A stretch of DNA of 52,558 nucleotides from Candidatus Levilactobacillus faecigallinarum. GTDB taxonomy: Bacteria > Bacillota > Bacilli > Lactobacillales > Lactobacillaceae. A model generated the notes under the pieces. It was not told the DNA's origin, made no database searches, and saw nothing but the letters and a program-made list of their open reading frames with translations. Positions 23,301-31,177 of the stretch are shown piece by piece. Within the stretch, counting starts at the first letter, position 1. Every line of letters starts with the position of its first letter. Location: assembly GCA_019113985.1 (NCBI GenBank), contig DXGJ01000028.1, positions 1 through 52,558 of the forward strand. Reading direction: 5' to 3'. The translations under genes were made by a program, and so were the position numbers.

Positions 23301-24244
23301 AAAACCTTGTCGTCATTGATTTAGGATCTAACTCGTGCCGGATGACCATCACCCAGGTCGACGACCATGGCCACTACAAGACCTTGACAGAGCTCAAGCG
23401 CTACGTGCGGCTATCCGAGAACATGGGCCAGGAAAAGGAACTGCAACCGGCCGCCATCGACCGGACCATGGAAGCCTTGACCGAGTTCAAGACCCTCTAC
23501 GACCCTTTAAAGAACAAGCAGATTACGGCGATTGCGACCGCCGCTGTCCGTCAGGCCACCAATCAGAAGGCCTTCTTGAAGCGGGTCAAGGACGAACTTG
23601 ACCTGACCCTGACCGTTATCTCGGGGGCTGCCGAGGCCCGTTACGACTATCTCGGCGTGGTCAACACCCTGCCGATGGTCAACGGCCTGCTGGTCGACAC
23701 GGGCGGTGGTTCGTCGGAACTGATTTTGGTCCAAAACCAGCAGTTGCGCCACGTGGTCTCGATTCCGCTGGGATCCGTTACGTTATCGCAAAATTATCTG
23801 GAGAGCGATAAGGTCCAGGCCGACTCACTGTTCAACGCGATGACCTTTGTCAACAACGTGTTCAACGACATCTGGTGGCTCCGCGAGGCCACTAACCTGC
23901 CGATTATCGGCCTGGGTGGCGCGAACCGAACGTTAGCCAAAATCAACCGACGCAAGAAGAACTTTCTGAACGTGGAAGATGTCCACGGTTATAAGCTCAC
24001 TGCAGCCGATTGTTACGCCACCCTGACCCAACTCCTGGGGTTGGACCTGGAAGGCCGTAAGAAGGTCCCAGGGCTCTCTAAAGAGCGGGCTGACATCATC
24101 GTCGGCGGATTGATCCCGGTCATTCTCCTGATGCGGCTGTTGGATTCGCAACAAATCATCTTCTCCAACGCCGGTCTGCGGGACGGCATCCTCTTCGATT
24201 ACCTGAACCAACAGGAATTCGCGGGGAAAAATCAGGACGCTTAA
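23297..24244 (+). CDS. ppx: exopolyphosphatase
   Basis: 315-aa Ppx/GppA protein of the short type without HD domain. Phosphate-binding loops are intact: VIDLGSNSCRMTI at the N-terminus and LLVDTGGGSSELIL (~134-147). It also has GLGGANRTLAKINR and the late ERADIIVGGLIPV. It should release orthophosphate from polyphosphate ends. Its ATG overlaps the ppk stop. A strong terminator follows, closing the ppx-ppk-ppx operon, which may start as far upstream as licD. Confidence 0.93.
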   Translation: MKNLVVIDLGSNSCRMTITQVDDHGHYKTLTELKRYVRLSENMGQEKELQPAAIDRTMEALTEFKTLYDPLKNKQITAIATAAVRQATNQKAFLKRVKDELDLTLTVISGAAEARYDYLGVVNTLPMVNGLLVDTGGGSSELILVQNQQLRHVVSIPLGSVTLSQNYLESDKVQADSLFNAMTFVNNVFNDIWWLREATNLPIIGLGGANRTLAKINRRKKNFLNVEDVHGYKLTAADCYATLTQLLGLDLEGRKKVPGLSKERADIIVGGLIPVILLMRLLDSQQIIFSNAGLRDGILFDYLNQQEFAGKNQDA

Positions 24245-24255
24245 CTGAAAAATGT

Positions 24256-24302
24256 GCAAACAAAAAGGAACGACCGCAAGTTGGTCGTTCCTTTTTGTTT
24301 AC
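24256..24302. terminator. bidirectional terminator of the polyphosphate operon
   Basis: An 18-bp perfect stem (24258-24275 with 24283-24300) has A-rich and T-rich flanks. It also ends the convergent 102-aa gene. Confidence 0.9.
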
Positions 24303-24307
24303 GGGGT

Positions 24308-24616
24308 TTAACCGATATGGTTTTCGTGCAGAATGGCGTCGACTTCTTTCTGCTGTTCCGCGGGCTTAGCCCATTCTTGGAACTCGGTGAAGTCCTCGGC
24401 GGGCATCTCGTAGTTCTCGTTCACGTAATCCTCGTAGGCCTGAACGTGCGGCGTATGCGCGATGTTCAACTGCAGGATGCGGACCTGCTTGATCAGCTTC
24501 CGCTCAGCGGCCAGCTCGGCTCGGCCGTTTTGAACCATGTTGCTGATCTCCATGTACTTACTCCCGTCTAGTCGGGTAATCTCTTCAATTAGGGTAAACG
24601 TTTCGTGACTCTTCAT
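24308..24616 (-). CDS. 102-residue hypothetical protein
   Basis: Acidic cytosolic protein (MKSHETFTLIEEITRLDG, ISNMVQNGRAELAAERKLI, YEMPAEDFTEFQEWAKP) without signal or membrane segments and without a family I can name. ATG 24616 follows GGGAGGG at 8 nt; the frame to 24649 has no site. A TATAAT at about 24640-24645 gives it a private promoter inside the tail of the upstream small-RNA terminator. Confidence 0.7.
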   Translation of the reverse strand: MKSHETFTLIEEITRLDGSKYMEISNMVQNGRAELAAERKLIKQVRILQLNIAHTPHVQAYEDYVNENYEMPAEDFTEFQEWAKPAEQQKEVDAILHENHIG

Positions 24617-24665
24617 ACAATTCCCTCCCAGTATCTCTGTCCTATTCATTATACAAGGTTTTGAG

Positions 24666-24753
24666 ACAAAAACAAAACCACTACCAGGGAATGGCAGTGG
24701 TCGGCATAAGAGAGAAAGAGAATTGATTAGAAGGTAATTATTAATACCTTACG
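24666..24753 (-). ncRNA. candidate catabolite-controlled small RNA
   Basis: A short unit on the minus strand runs from a perfect promoter to an intrinsic terminator with no ORF bearing a ribosome binding site. It starts near 24753, has a 5' hairpin built on AAGGTATTAATAATTACCTT, then a single-stranded pyrimidine-rich stretch ATTCTCTTTCTCTCTTATG (rc of 24705-24723), then ACCACTGCCA/TGGTAGTGGT followed by TTTTGTTTTTG. The UC-rich stretch is complementary to purine-rich ribosome binding sites. A cre site overlaps the -35 box. Alternatively it is a terminated leader of the 102-aa gene. Confidence 0.6.
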
Positions 24754-24759
24754 AGTACT

Positions 24760-24788
24760 AATATACAGAGTATTGTAAGCGCTGTCAA
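24760..24788 (-). promoter_or_regulatory. promoter with overlapping cre site
   Basis: TTGACA (24783-24788) and TATATT (24760-24765) are 17 nt apart. The plus-strand sequence TTGTAAGCGCTGTCA (24773-24787) fits the cre consensus WTGNAANCGNWNNCW at every position and covers the -35 box, so CcpA should repress. Confidence 0.75.
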
Positions 24789-24913
24789 CACTTTCATGAA
24801 AAAAGATGCACTTTTTTCTGATTTAGCCATAAATTTTCGCTGAAATCGTCCCGTATCGGTGGCTTGCGGGAACCTAACCCCTAAACCATTCGCCGACTAA
24901 ATTTGCCCCACCT

Positions 24914-24960
24914 TTCTACAAAAAAAGAGACCGCCGAGAGCCACTCGCCGGTCTCACCTT
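24914..24960 (-). terminator. terminator of tagH
   Basis: On the minus strand GAGACCG(G)CGAG pairs with CTCGGCGGTCTC, followed by seven T. A second hairpin with CCTTAAG/CTTAAGG arms lies at about 24986-25019, between it and tagH. Nothing else is seen in 24789-25092. Confidence 0.8.
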
Positions 24961-25092
24961 TTAGCCTGTACCAAATGAGAGATACCTTAAGGGAATCCAT
25001 TGGGTGAATCCCGCTTAAGGGGTAAATAAATGGTAAGTCAAAGATACCACTTAAAATGATAGAAATCTATCTATTTTCTCATATTTTTCTAA

Positions 25093-26178
25093 TTATTTGA
25101 CGTTATCGGTCGCGTTGGCATCGTGTAGGACCGTTTCCGGATGGATCAGGTTGCTAGGATGCTGGATGACGTCACTGACCGAATGACCGGAGACGTTGAC
25201 CAGGCAGACCAGGACGAACAACACCCCGACCACCGTGGTCAGGAGCCGGTTGCCGACACTCATCTTTTCGCTGATAACGGACCCGTAAAAGTCCTTCTTT
25301 ACGGCCGCCGCCACGTTCGAGTTATCGGGTTCGGCCTTCTGCCGTTCCTCGGTCACCTGCTTCTGGTAAGCGTCGATGTCGAAGGCCTTCTGGTTCTCCT
25401 TCATCTGCCGTTGGAAGTGCTTCTTTTCCTTCTTGGTCTGGCCCTTGAACCACTTGGTGAAGGCCCGGTAGTTCTTGACCACGGCATCGGTCGTGCCAAT
25501 CTCCTTCAAGGTTCCGTAGTGAATCCAGGCGACCCGGTCACAGAGAATCTCAATCTGCTTCAGAGAGTGACTGACGAACACAATGGTCTTGCCTTCATCC
25601 TTGAATTCGGCAATCTTGTCGACACACTTCTGGTAGAAGGTATCGTCCCCAACGGATAGGGCTTCATCGATAATCAGGATATCGGGGTTCACGTGCACCG
25701 CGATGGAGAAGCCCAACCGTGACTTCATCCCAGAGGAGTAACTCTTGACCGGCTGGTATAAGAAATCGCCAATGTCGGCGAACGACACGATGTCATCCAT
25801 CAAGGCATCGATTTCAGGATTGGTCAACCCTTGCATCAGGGCCTTTAACCGAATATTTTCTAACCCAGTCAGGTTTCCCCGCAGGCCGGCCCCGATGGCG
25901 ATGATCGAGGTATCGCCCCGCACATCCACGACCCCCGTAGTTTGGGGAATGATGCCGGAGATAATGTTCGACAACGTCGACTTCCCGGAACCGTTGACCC
26001 CAATCAGGCCCAGCGTTTCACCCGGCTTGACTTCCAACGAGATGCCCATCAAAGACCAGAAATGGGGCACCTTGGAGTTTCGTAACGAGAAAAATGACCG
26101 GAGTTTTTCGGACTGACTCTTGTAGAGGTCATACTCCTTGGTCACATTTTGAACTTTAATTTTGTAGGCATTATCCAT
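25093..26178 (-). CDS. tagH: teichoic-acid export ABC transporter ATPase (TagH-like)
   Basis: 361-aa ABC ATPase of the polysaccharide/teichoic acid exporter type: Walker A GVNGSGKST (~60-68), signature SYSSGMKSRLGFS, Walker B ILIIDEALSVGD, then a charged linker (KGQTKKEKKHFQRQMKENQK) and one C-terminal membrane helix (TTVVGVLFVLVCLVNVSGH), a layout typical of TagH. ATG 26178 follows AGGAAG. It would pair with a TagG permease to export wall teichoic acid, but no permease gene is adjacent within the window. Promoter: extended -10 TGGTATAAT upstream. Confidence 0.9.
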   Translation of the reverse strand: MDNAYKIKVQNVTKEYDLYKSQSEKLRSFFSLRNSKVPHFWSLMGISLEVKPGETLGLIGVNGSGKSTLSNIISGIIPQTTGVVDVRGDTSIIAIGAGLRGNLTGLENIRLKALMQGLTNPEIDALMDDIVSFADIGDFLYQPVKSYSSGMKSRLGFSIAVHVNPDILIIDEALSVGDDTFYQKCVDKIAEFKDEGKTIVFVSHSLKQIEILCDRVAWIHYGTLKEIGTTDAVVKNYRAFTKWFKGQTKKEKKHFQRQMKENQKAFDIDAYQKQVTEERQKAEPDNSNVAAAVKKDFYGSVISEKMSVGNRLLTTVVGVLFVLVCLVNVSGHSVSDVIQHPSNLIHPETVLHDANATDNVK

Positions 26179-26310
26179 GAATTAAACTTCCTAACGCATT
26201 TTTTAGTAGTTCCCGGTTCCCCGTGATGGAGAACTTAATCTGTCATATTATACCAGAAAAATCCCGGGAACGGAAAACATCCCGGCGGACTTACGGCTTT
26301 CTTTAGGTGA

Positions 26311-26341
26311 CACAAAAATGACGCCGGAGACCCGACGCCAT
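26311..26341 (-). terminator. terminator of the GH73 gene
   Basis: On the minus strand ATGGCGTCGG pairs with CCGGCGTCAT (two wobbles) around GTCT, followed by TTTTTG. Confidence 0.8.
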
Positions 26342-26358
26342 TCTACCTGGTACTTGGT

Positions 26359-27795
26359 TTATTGTAAAGCCTTCGCGTCAACCCAGTAGTTGGTCTTATC
26401 ACCGCTGAACTGAATGCGATACCACGTGGTTTGGTACGTGGGTTTAAACGCTTGTTGGTTAATAGTGACCTTAGTCCCCACCTTAGCCTTGCTAGGCCAC
26501 TTCAACGTCTTTTGGTCGAAGTGCGTCTTCTTGACGTGGTTGTAGGGATGATACTTCGCATACTTCTTACCCAACTTCTTGGTGCCGCTGGCCTTACTGT
26601 AGGTCACGTAGTCAAAGTCGGGACTGACCTTCTGGGTCGCCGCCGCCACCCAGTACTTCTTGTCGCCGACCTTGATGCGGTACCAGGTCGTCGCAATGCC
26701 ATCCTGCGTCTTAGTTGCCTGGTTATCGGCGGTATAGGACTTGGCAGTCAGCTTGCTCACCTCGCCCTGGGCCTTGGCCAGATAGGGCGAATTATAGACG
26801 TGATTGTAGTAGCTTCCGGTCGCCGTGCTACTTAGCTTGACCGTCGCCTTACCACTGGCGTACTTGACTGTCGGCAGGGTCAGTGCCTTGCTGTAGACCC
26901 AGTATTTCTTGGCCGATTTGCTGGTCGAGAAGCGTAACCGGTACCACGTGGTCTTCTTACCCGTATTCGGGTCCTTCTTGACCCCACGCATATCCAGGTA
27001 GACCTGTTGGCCCGTGTAGGCGTTCACCTTGCTCCAGGCCGTCTTAGTGACCTTCTCGCGGGTCCCCTTGATATGGTTGTACAAGCGGTAGCTACTATGC
27101 TTACTACTGAAGCGGGCCGTTTGGTTCCCGGTCGCCCCATGGTAGGTCGCCGTGGCGTACACCACGGGTGCCGGCGTCGGCGTGCTACTGCTCGACGAAC
27201 TGGCACTTGAGGAGCTGCTAGCCGCACTCGCGTTATCCAGCCCGTCCAGACTGTATTGCTCAATAATCGCAATCAGGCTAGACCCGTAGGTTGGGGCCGT
27301 GGCGTAGGTATTGGTCAGCGCATTGGCAGCATCCGAATAGGTCGCCGCATTTTCACGCCAAGTACCACTATAAATGGTGGGGTTGTAACTGGTCCCCCCA
27401 CGCAACAGCTTGGCATTATCGGTCATCGACGCCTTGGCCGTGGGATATTTACGGAAGGCTGCGTTGGTATAATACAGCTCACCATCGGCGTTATACTCGG
27501 CCGTCTTCATGGTTACCGACTGCCCATTATAACTCCCCTTAATCCCGAAATAGTTGTTGGCCTCGGTGGTCAACTGACTGGTCCCCCAAGCACTTTCTAA
27601 AGCCGCCTGAGCCATCATCACGGATGGATAAAGTTTATATTGATTGGCCACCGATTTAACGGGGCTCTTTAATGTCGTAATAAAGGTCTGTGGGTCTTTG
27701 GTTGTCGTCGCCGCATGACTGGTCAACCCGACCGCACTACCAATGCCGGCACCCACTATCAGTACCGTCACTAGCAATCGTTTTGTTCGCAGCAT
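26359..27795 (-). CDS. secreted GH73 glucosaminidase with GW/SH3-type repeats
   Basis: 478-aa peptidoglycan hydrolase. Signal peptide (LRTKRLLVTVLIVGAG, cleavage near SHA-A), then a GH73 domain (about 35-190) with catalytic Glu in AQAALESAWG and the EANNYFGIKG and YTNAAFRKY blocks. A Ser-rich linker (~195-215) is followed by three ~80-residue GW/SH3-like wall-binding modules, each with a YNHV/YNHI turn and a TWYRI...YWV end. ATG 27795; its ribosome binding site AAGGGGG lies in one arm of a 15-bp inverted repeat. It follows nagB by 101 bp with no terminator between. Confidence 0.93.
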   Translation of the reverse strand: MLRTKRLLVTVLIVGAGIGSAVGLTSHAATTTKDPQTFITTLKSPVKSVANQYKLYPSVMMAQAALESAWGTSQLTTEANNYFGIKGSYNGQSVTMKTAEYNADGELYYTNAAFRKYPTAKASMTDNAKLLRGGTSYNPTIYSGTWRENAATYSDAANALTNTYATAPTYGSSLIAIIEQYSLDGLDNASAASSSSSASSSSSSTPTPAPVVYATATYHGATGNQTARFSSKHSSYRLYNHIKGTREKVTKTAWSKVNAYTGQQVYLDMRGVKKDPNTGKKTTWYRLRFSTSKSAKKYWVYSKALTLPTVKYASGKATVKLSSTATGSYYNHVYNSPYLAKAQGEVSKLTAKSYTADNQATKTQDGIATTWYRIKVGDKKYWVAAATQKVSPDFDYVTYSKASGTKKLGKKYAKYHPYNHVKKTHFDQKTLKWPSKAKVGTKVTINQQAFKPTYQTTWYRIQFSGDKTNYWVDAKALQ

Positions 27796-27887
27796 AATCC
27801 CGGTTTCCCCCTTAAAATCGCTTTCAGGTCAAGAATACCATAATTCGGCTTATTGGCGGGAGAAAAGTTCATGGGGAAACCGGGATT
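27796..27887 (-). promoter_or_regulatory. inverted repeat able to hide the GH73 ribosome binding site, with internal promoter
   Basis: AATCCCGGTTTCCCC at 27796-27810 is the exact 15-bp complement of GGGGAAACCGGGATT at 27873-27887. The 3' arm on the minus strand holds the GGGG of the GH73 Shine-Dalgarno and ends next to its ATG. An extended -10 box (TGGTATTCT; 27832-27837) lies in the loop, so the gene's own transcript starts after the 5' arm and stays open. Read-through from nagB would fold the arms together. Confidence 0.65.
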
Positions 27888-27896
27888 TTTTAAGCG

Positions 27897-28625
27897 TTAG
27901 TTAAGTTTACTTGCAGCGGCCTGGTCCAGAATCACCGTCACGTTCGGGTGGCGTTGTAGGTAGCTGGCCGGTACGTCTGGCGTGACGGGGCCTTGCAACA
28001 TGGCAGCCACGGCATTGGCCTTGGCCTCACCGTAAGCGACAATTAAAATCTGCTTGGCCTTCAGAATTGACCCGATTCCCATCGAGTAAGCGTAACGGGG
28101 AACCTCATCGGCGTTGTCGAAGAAGCGTGCGTTAGCTGCAATGGTCGACGCCGTCAAGGCAACCTTATGCGTGGTCGACGCCGGATCGGTCCCGGGTTCG
28201 TTAAACCCAATGTGGCCGTTTTGGCCCAAGCCTAGGAGTTGTAAATCAATCGGATTGGCGTTGATCAGGGCGTCGTAGAGCTTGGTCTCTTCGTCAGCGT
28301 TTAAGTTCATGCCGTCGGGAACGAAGGAATGGGCGAACGGCTTCTGGTCAAAAAGGTGTTCCTGCATGAAATAGTGATAACTTTGAGGGTGGGTTGGTTT
28401 CAAGCCCACGTATTCGTCTAGGTTAATGGATGTCAGATTGCTGAAGTCCAGGTCACTGGCCGTCAGTTCATCATAAATGGTGACGGGCGTACTTCCCGTT
28501 GCCAGACCCAAGACCTGGGCACCCTTGTTCAGCGCGTTTTGGAAAACTTGAAAGCCGGCTAAACCTCCGGCCGTTTGATCACGTACAATTTGGACGTGAA
28601 TGTTCTTCATAACTTCTTGCATCAT
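27897..28625 (-). CDS. nagB: glucosamine-6-phosphate deaminase
   Basis: Converts glucosamine-6-phosphate to fructose-6-phosphate and ammonia, opposite to GlmS encoded 0.45 kb upstream. Motifs: LGLATGSTP (phosphate loop), INLDEYVGL with the catalytic Asp, [14 protein letters not shown] with the catalytic His, and [14 protein letters not shown]. It is the short monomeric type (242 aa). ATG 28625 follows AAGGGGA; ATG 28622 and ATG 28610 (MKNIHVQI, the usual family start but poorer site) are alternatives. No terminator separates it from the downstream GH73 gene. Confidence 0.95.
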   Translation of the reverse strand: MMQEVMKNIHVQIVRDQTAGGLAGFQVFQNALNKGAQVLGLATGSTPVTIYDELTASDLDFSNLTSINLDEYVGLKPTHPQSYHYFMQEHLFDQKPFAHSFVPDGMNLNADEETKLYDALINANPIDLQLLGLGQNGHIGFNEPGTDPASTTHKVALTASTIAANARFFDNADEVPRYAYSMGIGSILKAKQILIVAYGEAKANAVAAMLQGPVTPDVPASYLQRHPNVTVILDQAAASKLN

Positions 28626-28640
28626 CAAATCCCCTTCTCA

Positions 28641-28682
28641 ATGGTATAGCCCAATTATAAATGGTCTAGGGCATTTTTGCAA
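28641..28682 (-). promoter_or_regulatory. nagB promoter with two NagR-like boxes
   Basis: TTGCAA (28677-28682) and TATAAT (28654-28659) are 17 nt apart. ATGGTCTAGGGC (28661-28672) lies in the spacer and ATGGTATAGCCC (28641-28652) just downstream. Both resemble half of the known NagR/YvoA operator (TGGTMTAGACCA type), and a similar box lies in the glmS leader. Confidence 0.55.
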
Positions 28683-28753
28683 GAAAATCGCTCAGAATTT
28701 TCAGGAATCCTTGAAAATGCCTTGGCTAATCGCTGGAAACCACCCGATTAGAA

Positions 28754-28790
28754 TAAAAAACGGCTCTTCCAGCATTGGAAGAACCGCCTT
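28754..28790 (-). terminator. terminator of the 40-aa gene
   Basis: On the minus strand CGGTTCTTCC pairs with GGAAGAGCCG (one wobble) around AATGCT, followed by six T. Confidence 0.8.
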
Positions 28791-28792
28791 AA

Positions 28793-28915
28793 TTATTTAC
28801 GTCGATCGCCACGTCGGTTGGCGCTTAACGCGTTCTGTTGTTTCCGGAACTTTTCGAAAGTAGCATCTCGTTGTTTCTGATCCTTGTGGGAAGTTTCCCG
28901 CTTGGTGTACTTCAT
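28793..28915 (-). CDS. 40-residue highly basic small protein
   Basis: ATG 28915 is preceded by GGGAGG at 8 nt and followed by 40 codons to TAA 28793-28795: MKYTKRETSHKDQKQRDATF, then a Lys/Arg/Gln-rich remainder ending ANRRGDRRK. It is too short for common callers but has a textbook ribosome binding site and its own terminator. It lies between glmS and nagB on the same strand. The composition suggests RNA or ribosome binding; no family is recognised. Confidence 0.7.
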   Translation of the reverse strand: MKYTKRETSHKDQKQRDATFEKFRKQQNALSANRRGDRRK

Positions 28916-29027
28916 CTTCGTCGCCTCCCTCTCCAGTAGTGTTATGCAAGTACTATATAACGAAATGTTCGGGAACGCAAGATTTTAGTCTAGTTATGGC
29001 CCCACATTAAGCAAATCGTCGTCCAAA

Positions 29028-29059
29028 AAACGGGTACCGACAATCGCCGGTACCCGTTC
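29028..29059 (-). terminator. terminator of glmS
   Basis: On the minus strand ACGGGTACCG pairs perfectly with CGGTACCCGT (29048-29057 and 29030-29039), followed by a T-run. Confidence 0.9.
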
Positions 29060-29071
29060 GTTATTTAAGCC

Positions 29072-30889
29072 TTATTCAACCGTAACACTCTTGGCTAAGT
29101 TCCGTGGCTTGTCCACGTCTAAGCCCTTGTTCAGGCTGGTGTAGTAAGACAGCAACTGCGCCGGAACCACACTCAGTAATGGCATCAACATCTCGTCAAC
29201 GTCTGGCAGCACCAGCGTATCACCGTCAATGGCCAAGCCTTCACGGACGATGGTCATGGTCTTAGCACCACGCGCCATGGTCTCTTGCAGGTTGCTCCGG
29301 GTCAGCCCGGCCGTCTTGGCCTGGGTAATGAAGCCGATGACCGGTGTGCCCTCCTCAATCAGAGCAATCGTCCCGTGCTTCAGTTCACCAGAGGCAAAAC
29401 CTTCACATTGAATGTAGGAGATTTCCTTCAGCTTCAAAGCGGCTTCCAGCGATACCGCATGATCGATACCCCGACCGATGTAGAAGGCCCGGTTCGAACT
29501 CATCAGGTAGTCGTTGGCCATCTTTTCGATGGTGGCCTTCTCGTCGACAATGGCCTGCATTCCCGTAGCGACCAAGCCTAACTGTTGGCGAACATTGAAG
29601 TTCTGGGCGATGATTTGCCCGTTGACCTCACCTAAGGCCTTGGCCAAGATAGCTTCCAATGCAATCTGGGCGGTGTACGCCTTGGTCGACGCCACGGCAA
29701 TCTCTGGACCGGCATGTAACAACAACGTGTAGGTTGCCTCACGGGACAACGTTGAGTTCTGCACGTTGGTGATGGTCAGGCTCGGGTAGCCCGCATCATT
29801 CACGTTGACCAGCACTTCACGGCTATCGGCCGTTTCCCCGGACTGGGTCAAGAAGATGAAGAACGGCTTCTCGGACAGCATGGGTTGTTCGTAGGCAAAT
29901 TCGGAGGAGACGTGCACTTCCGTAGGGATGTGGGCCAAGCGTTCAAAGAGCCGCTTCCCAATCAGGCCGGCGTGGTAACTAGTCCCGGCACCCACGATGT
30001 AGAGCCGGTCAGCCGCTTGCATGGCCTTGATCAAGTTGTCATCGATTTGGGGCTCGCCGTGTTCGGACAGGTAGGTCTGCGCCAGCTTCCGCATCACGTT
30101 CGGCTGCTCGTCGACTTCCTTCAACATGTAGAATGGGTAGGTCCCCTTGTCGGTCTCATCGGCGTTCATGTCCACGTGGAAGGTCTTACGGTCGACCGCA
30201 TTCCCCTCGGCGTCTTCAATCGCCACCTTGTCAGGCGTAATCGTAACCACTTCACCATCCATCAGTTCCAGGAAGTCGTGGGTCTCACGTAACATCGCCA
30301 TGGCATCGGAACATACCACGTTAAAACCGTCACCGACCCCAACTAACAGTGGGCTCTTGTTCTTGGCAACGAATAACGTGTCGGGTTGGTCGCGGTCCAT
30401 CATCAGGAAGGCGTATGAGGAGCCCTTCAACAGGCCTAACGTCTTCAGAAAGGCGGACTTGGCGTCTAAGTTCTCTTCAACGGCAAACTTGTCGATCAAC
30501 TGCACCACGACTTCGGTATCCGTCTGGCTCTTGAAGGGTACGTCGCTCAAGTATTGCGCCTTAAGTTCCTGGAAGTTGTCGATCACACCGTTGTGCACCA
30601 GGTAAAACCGGTCGTCATTGGAGAAATGTGGGTGCGCGTTGTCGACACTGACGACCCCGTGGGTTGCCCAACGGGTATGGCCAATCCCGGTTGACCCGTG
30701 GACGTCCGGCGTAATCTTCTCCCGTAATTGGGAAATACGACCCTTGGCCTTGACCAAGTAGTCGTTACCCTTCTGATCGTTTACGTAGATACCAGCGGAG
30801 TCATAACCCCGGTATTCCAGTTTTTGGAGACCTTCAACTAAGATTTTAACGGCATTATCGTTGCCCGTAACACCAACAATTCCACACAT
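29072..30889 (-). CDS. glmS: glutamine-fructose-6-phosphate aminotransferase
   Basis: 605-aa enzyme making glucosamine-6-phosphate from glutamine and fructose-6-phosphate, the entry step to UDP-GlcNAc and peptidoglycan. N-terminal class II glutaminase with nucleophile Cys2 (MCGIVGVTG) and RWATHG; two SIS domains follow (YIVGAGTSYHAG, TQSGETADS, AVASTKAYTAQ), ending in the conserved KSVTVE. ATG follows AAAGGAAG. It has a 125-nt leader from a TTGACA-17-TAAAGT promoter; I do not see a glmS ribozyme core, so control is more likely through a NagR-type box in the leader. Confidence 0.98.
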   Translation of the reverse strand: MCGIVGVTGNDNAVKILVEGLQKLEYRGYDSAGIYVNDQKGNDYLVKAKGRISQLREKITPDVHGSTGIGHTRWATHGVVSVDNAHPHFSNDDRFYLVHNGVIDNFQELKAQYLSDVPFKSQTDTEVVVQLIDKFAVEENLDAKSAFLKTLGLLKGSSYAFLMMDRDQPDTLFVAKNKSPLLVGVGDGFNVVCSDAMAMLRETHDFLELMDGEVVTITPDKVAIEDAEGNAVDRKTFHVDMNADETDKGTYPFYMLKEVDEQPNVMRKLAQTYLSEHGEPQIDDNLIKAMQAADRLYIVGAGTSYHAGLIGKRLFERLAHIPTEVHVSSEFAYEQPMLSEKPFFIFLTQSGETADSREVLVNVNDAGYPSLTITNVQNSTLSREATYTLLLHAGPEIAVASTKAYTAQIALEAILAKALGEVNGQIIAQNFNVRQQLGLVATGMQAIVDEKATIEKMANDYLMSSNRAFYIGRGIDHAVSLEAALKLKEISYIQCEGFASGELKHGTIALIEEGTPVIGFITQAKTAGLTRSNLQETMARGAKTMTIVREGLAIDGDTLVLPDVDEMLMPLLSVVPAQLLSYYTSLNKGLDVDKPRNLAKSVTVE

Positions 30890-31049
30890 AATTTGTCTTC
30901 CTTTGCTCGACCAGTTTCAGAAAAGAAAACGGGTCGGATAGTTTTAGTAGGTAATAGAAACAGCTTCCATGAAAATTGGTATAGACTGAAACAATTTGCA
31001 AGCTATTCCTGAATGACTATACTTTACAGCCTTCTGCCAGGGTTGTCAA
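30890..31049 (-). promoter_or_regulatory. glmS promoter and leader with NagR-like box
   Basis: TTGACA (31044-31049) and TAAAGT (31021-31026) are 17 nt apart. ATTGGTATAGACTGAA (30975-30990) lies some 25-40 nt after the start point and resembles a NagR operator. Part of the leader can form a long imperfect hairpin (AGCTT/AAGCT, CAAATTG/CAATTT). Confidence 0.6.
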
Positions 31050-31100
31050 TTGAAAAAGTCTAAAATGGTATATCGTAATTTTAATAATTAGTTAAGGGAC

Positions 31101-31132
31101 GCAAAAAGCCGCTACCACGGGGCAACGGCTTC
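31101..31132 (-). terminator. terminator of the cdaA-cdaR-glmM operon
   Basis: On the minus strand GCCGTTGCC pairs with GGTAGCGGC (two wobbles), followed by TTTTTG, about 45 bp after the glmM stop. Confidence 0.7.
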
Positions 31133-31177
31133 CCACTATAAAATAATTAATAACCAAACATTTTTTAAAAACTGAAA

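Noticed and set aside
30890-31020. glmS ribozyme
   Set aside because: The leader is too short and lacks a recognisable cleavage-site and core; only a simple hairpin and a NagR-like box were seen.
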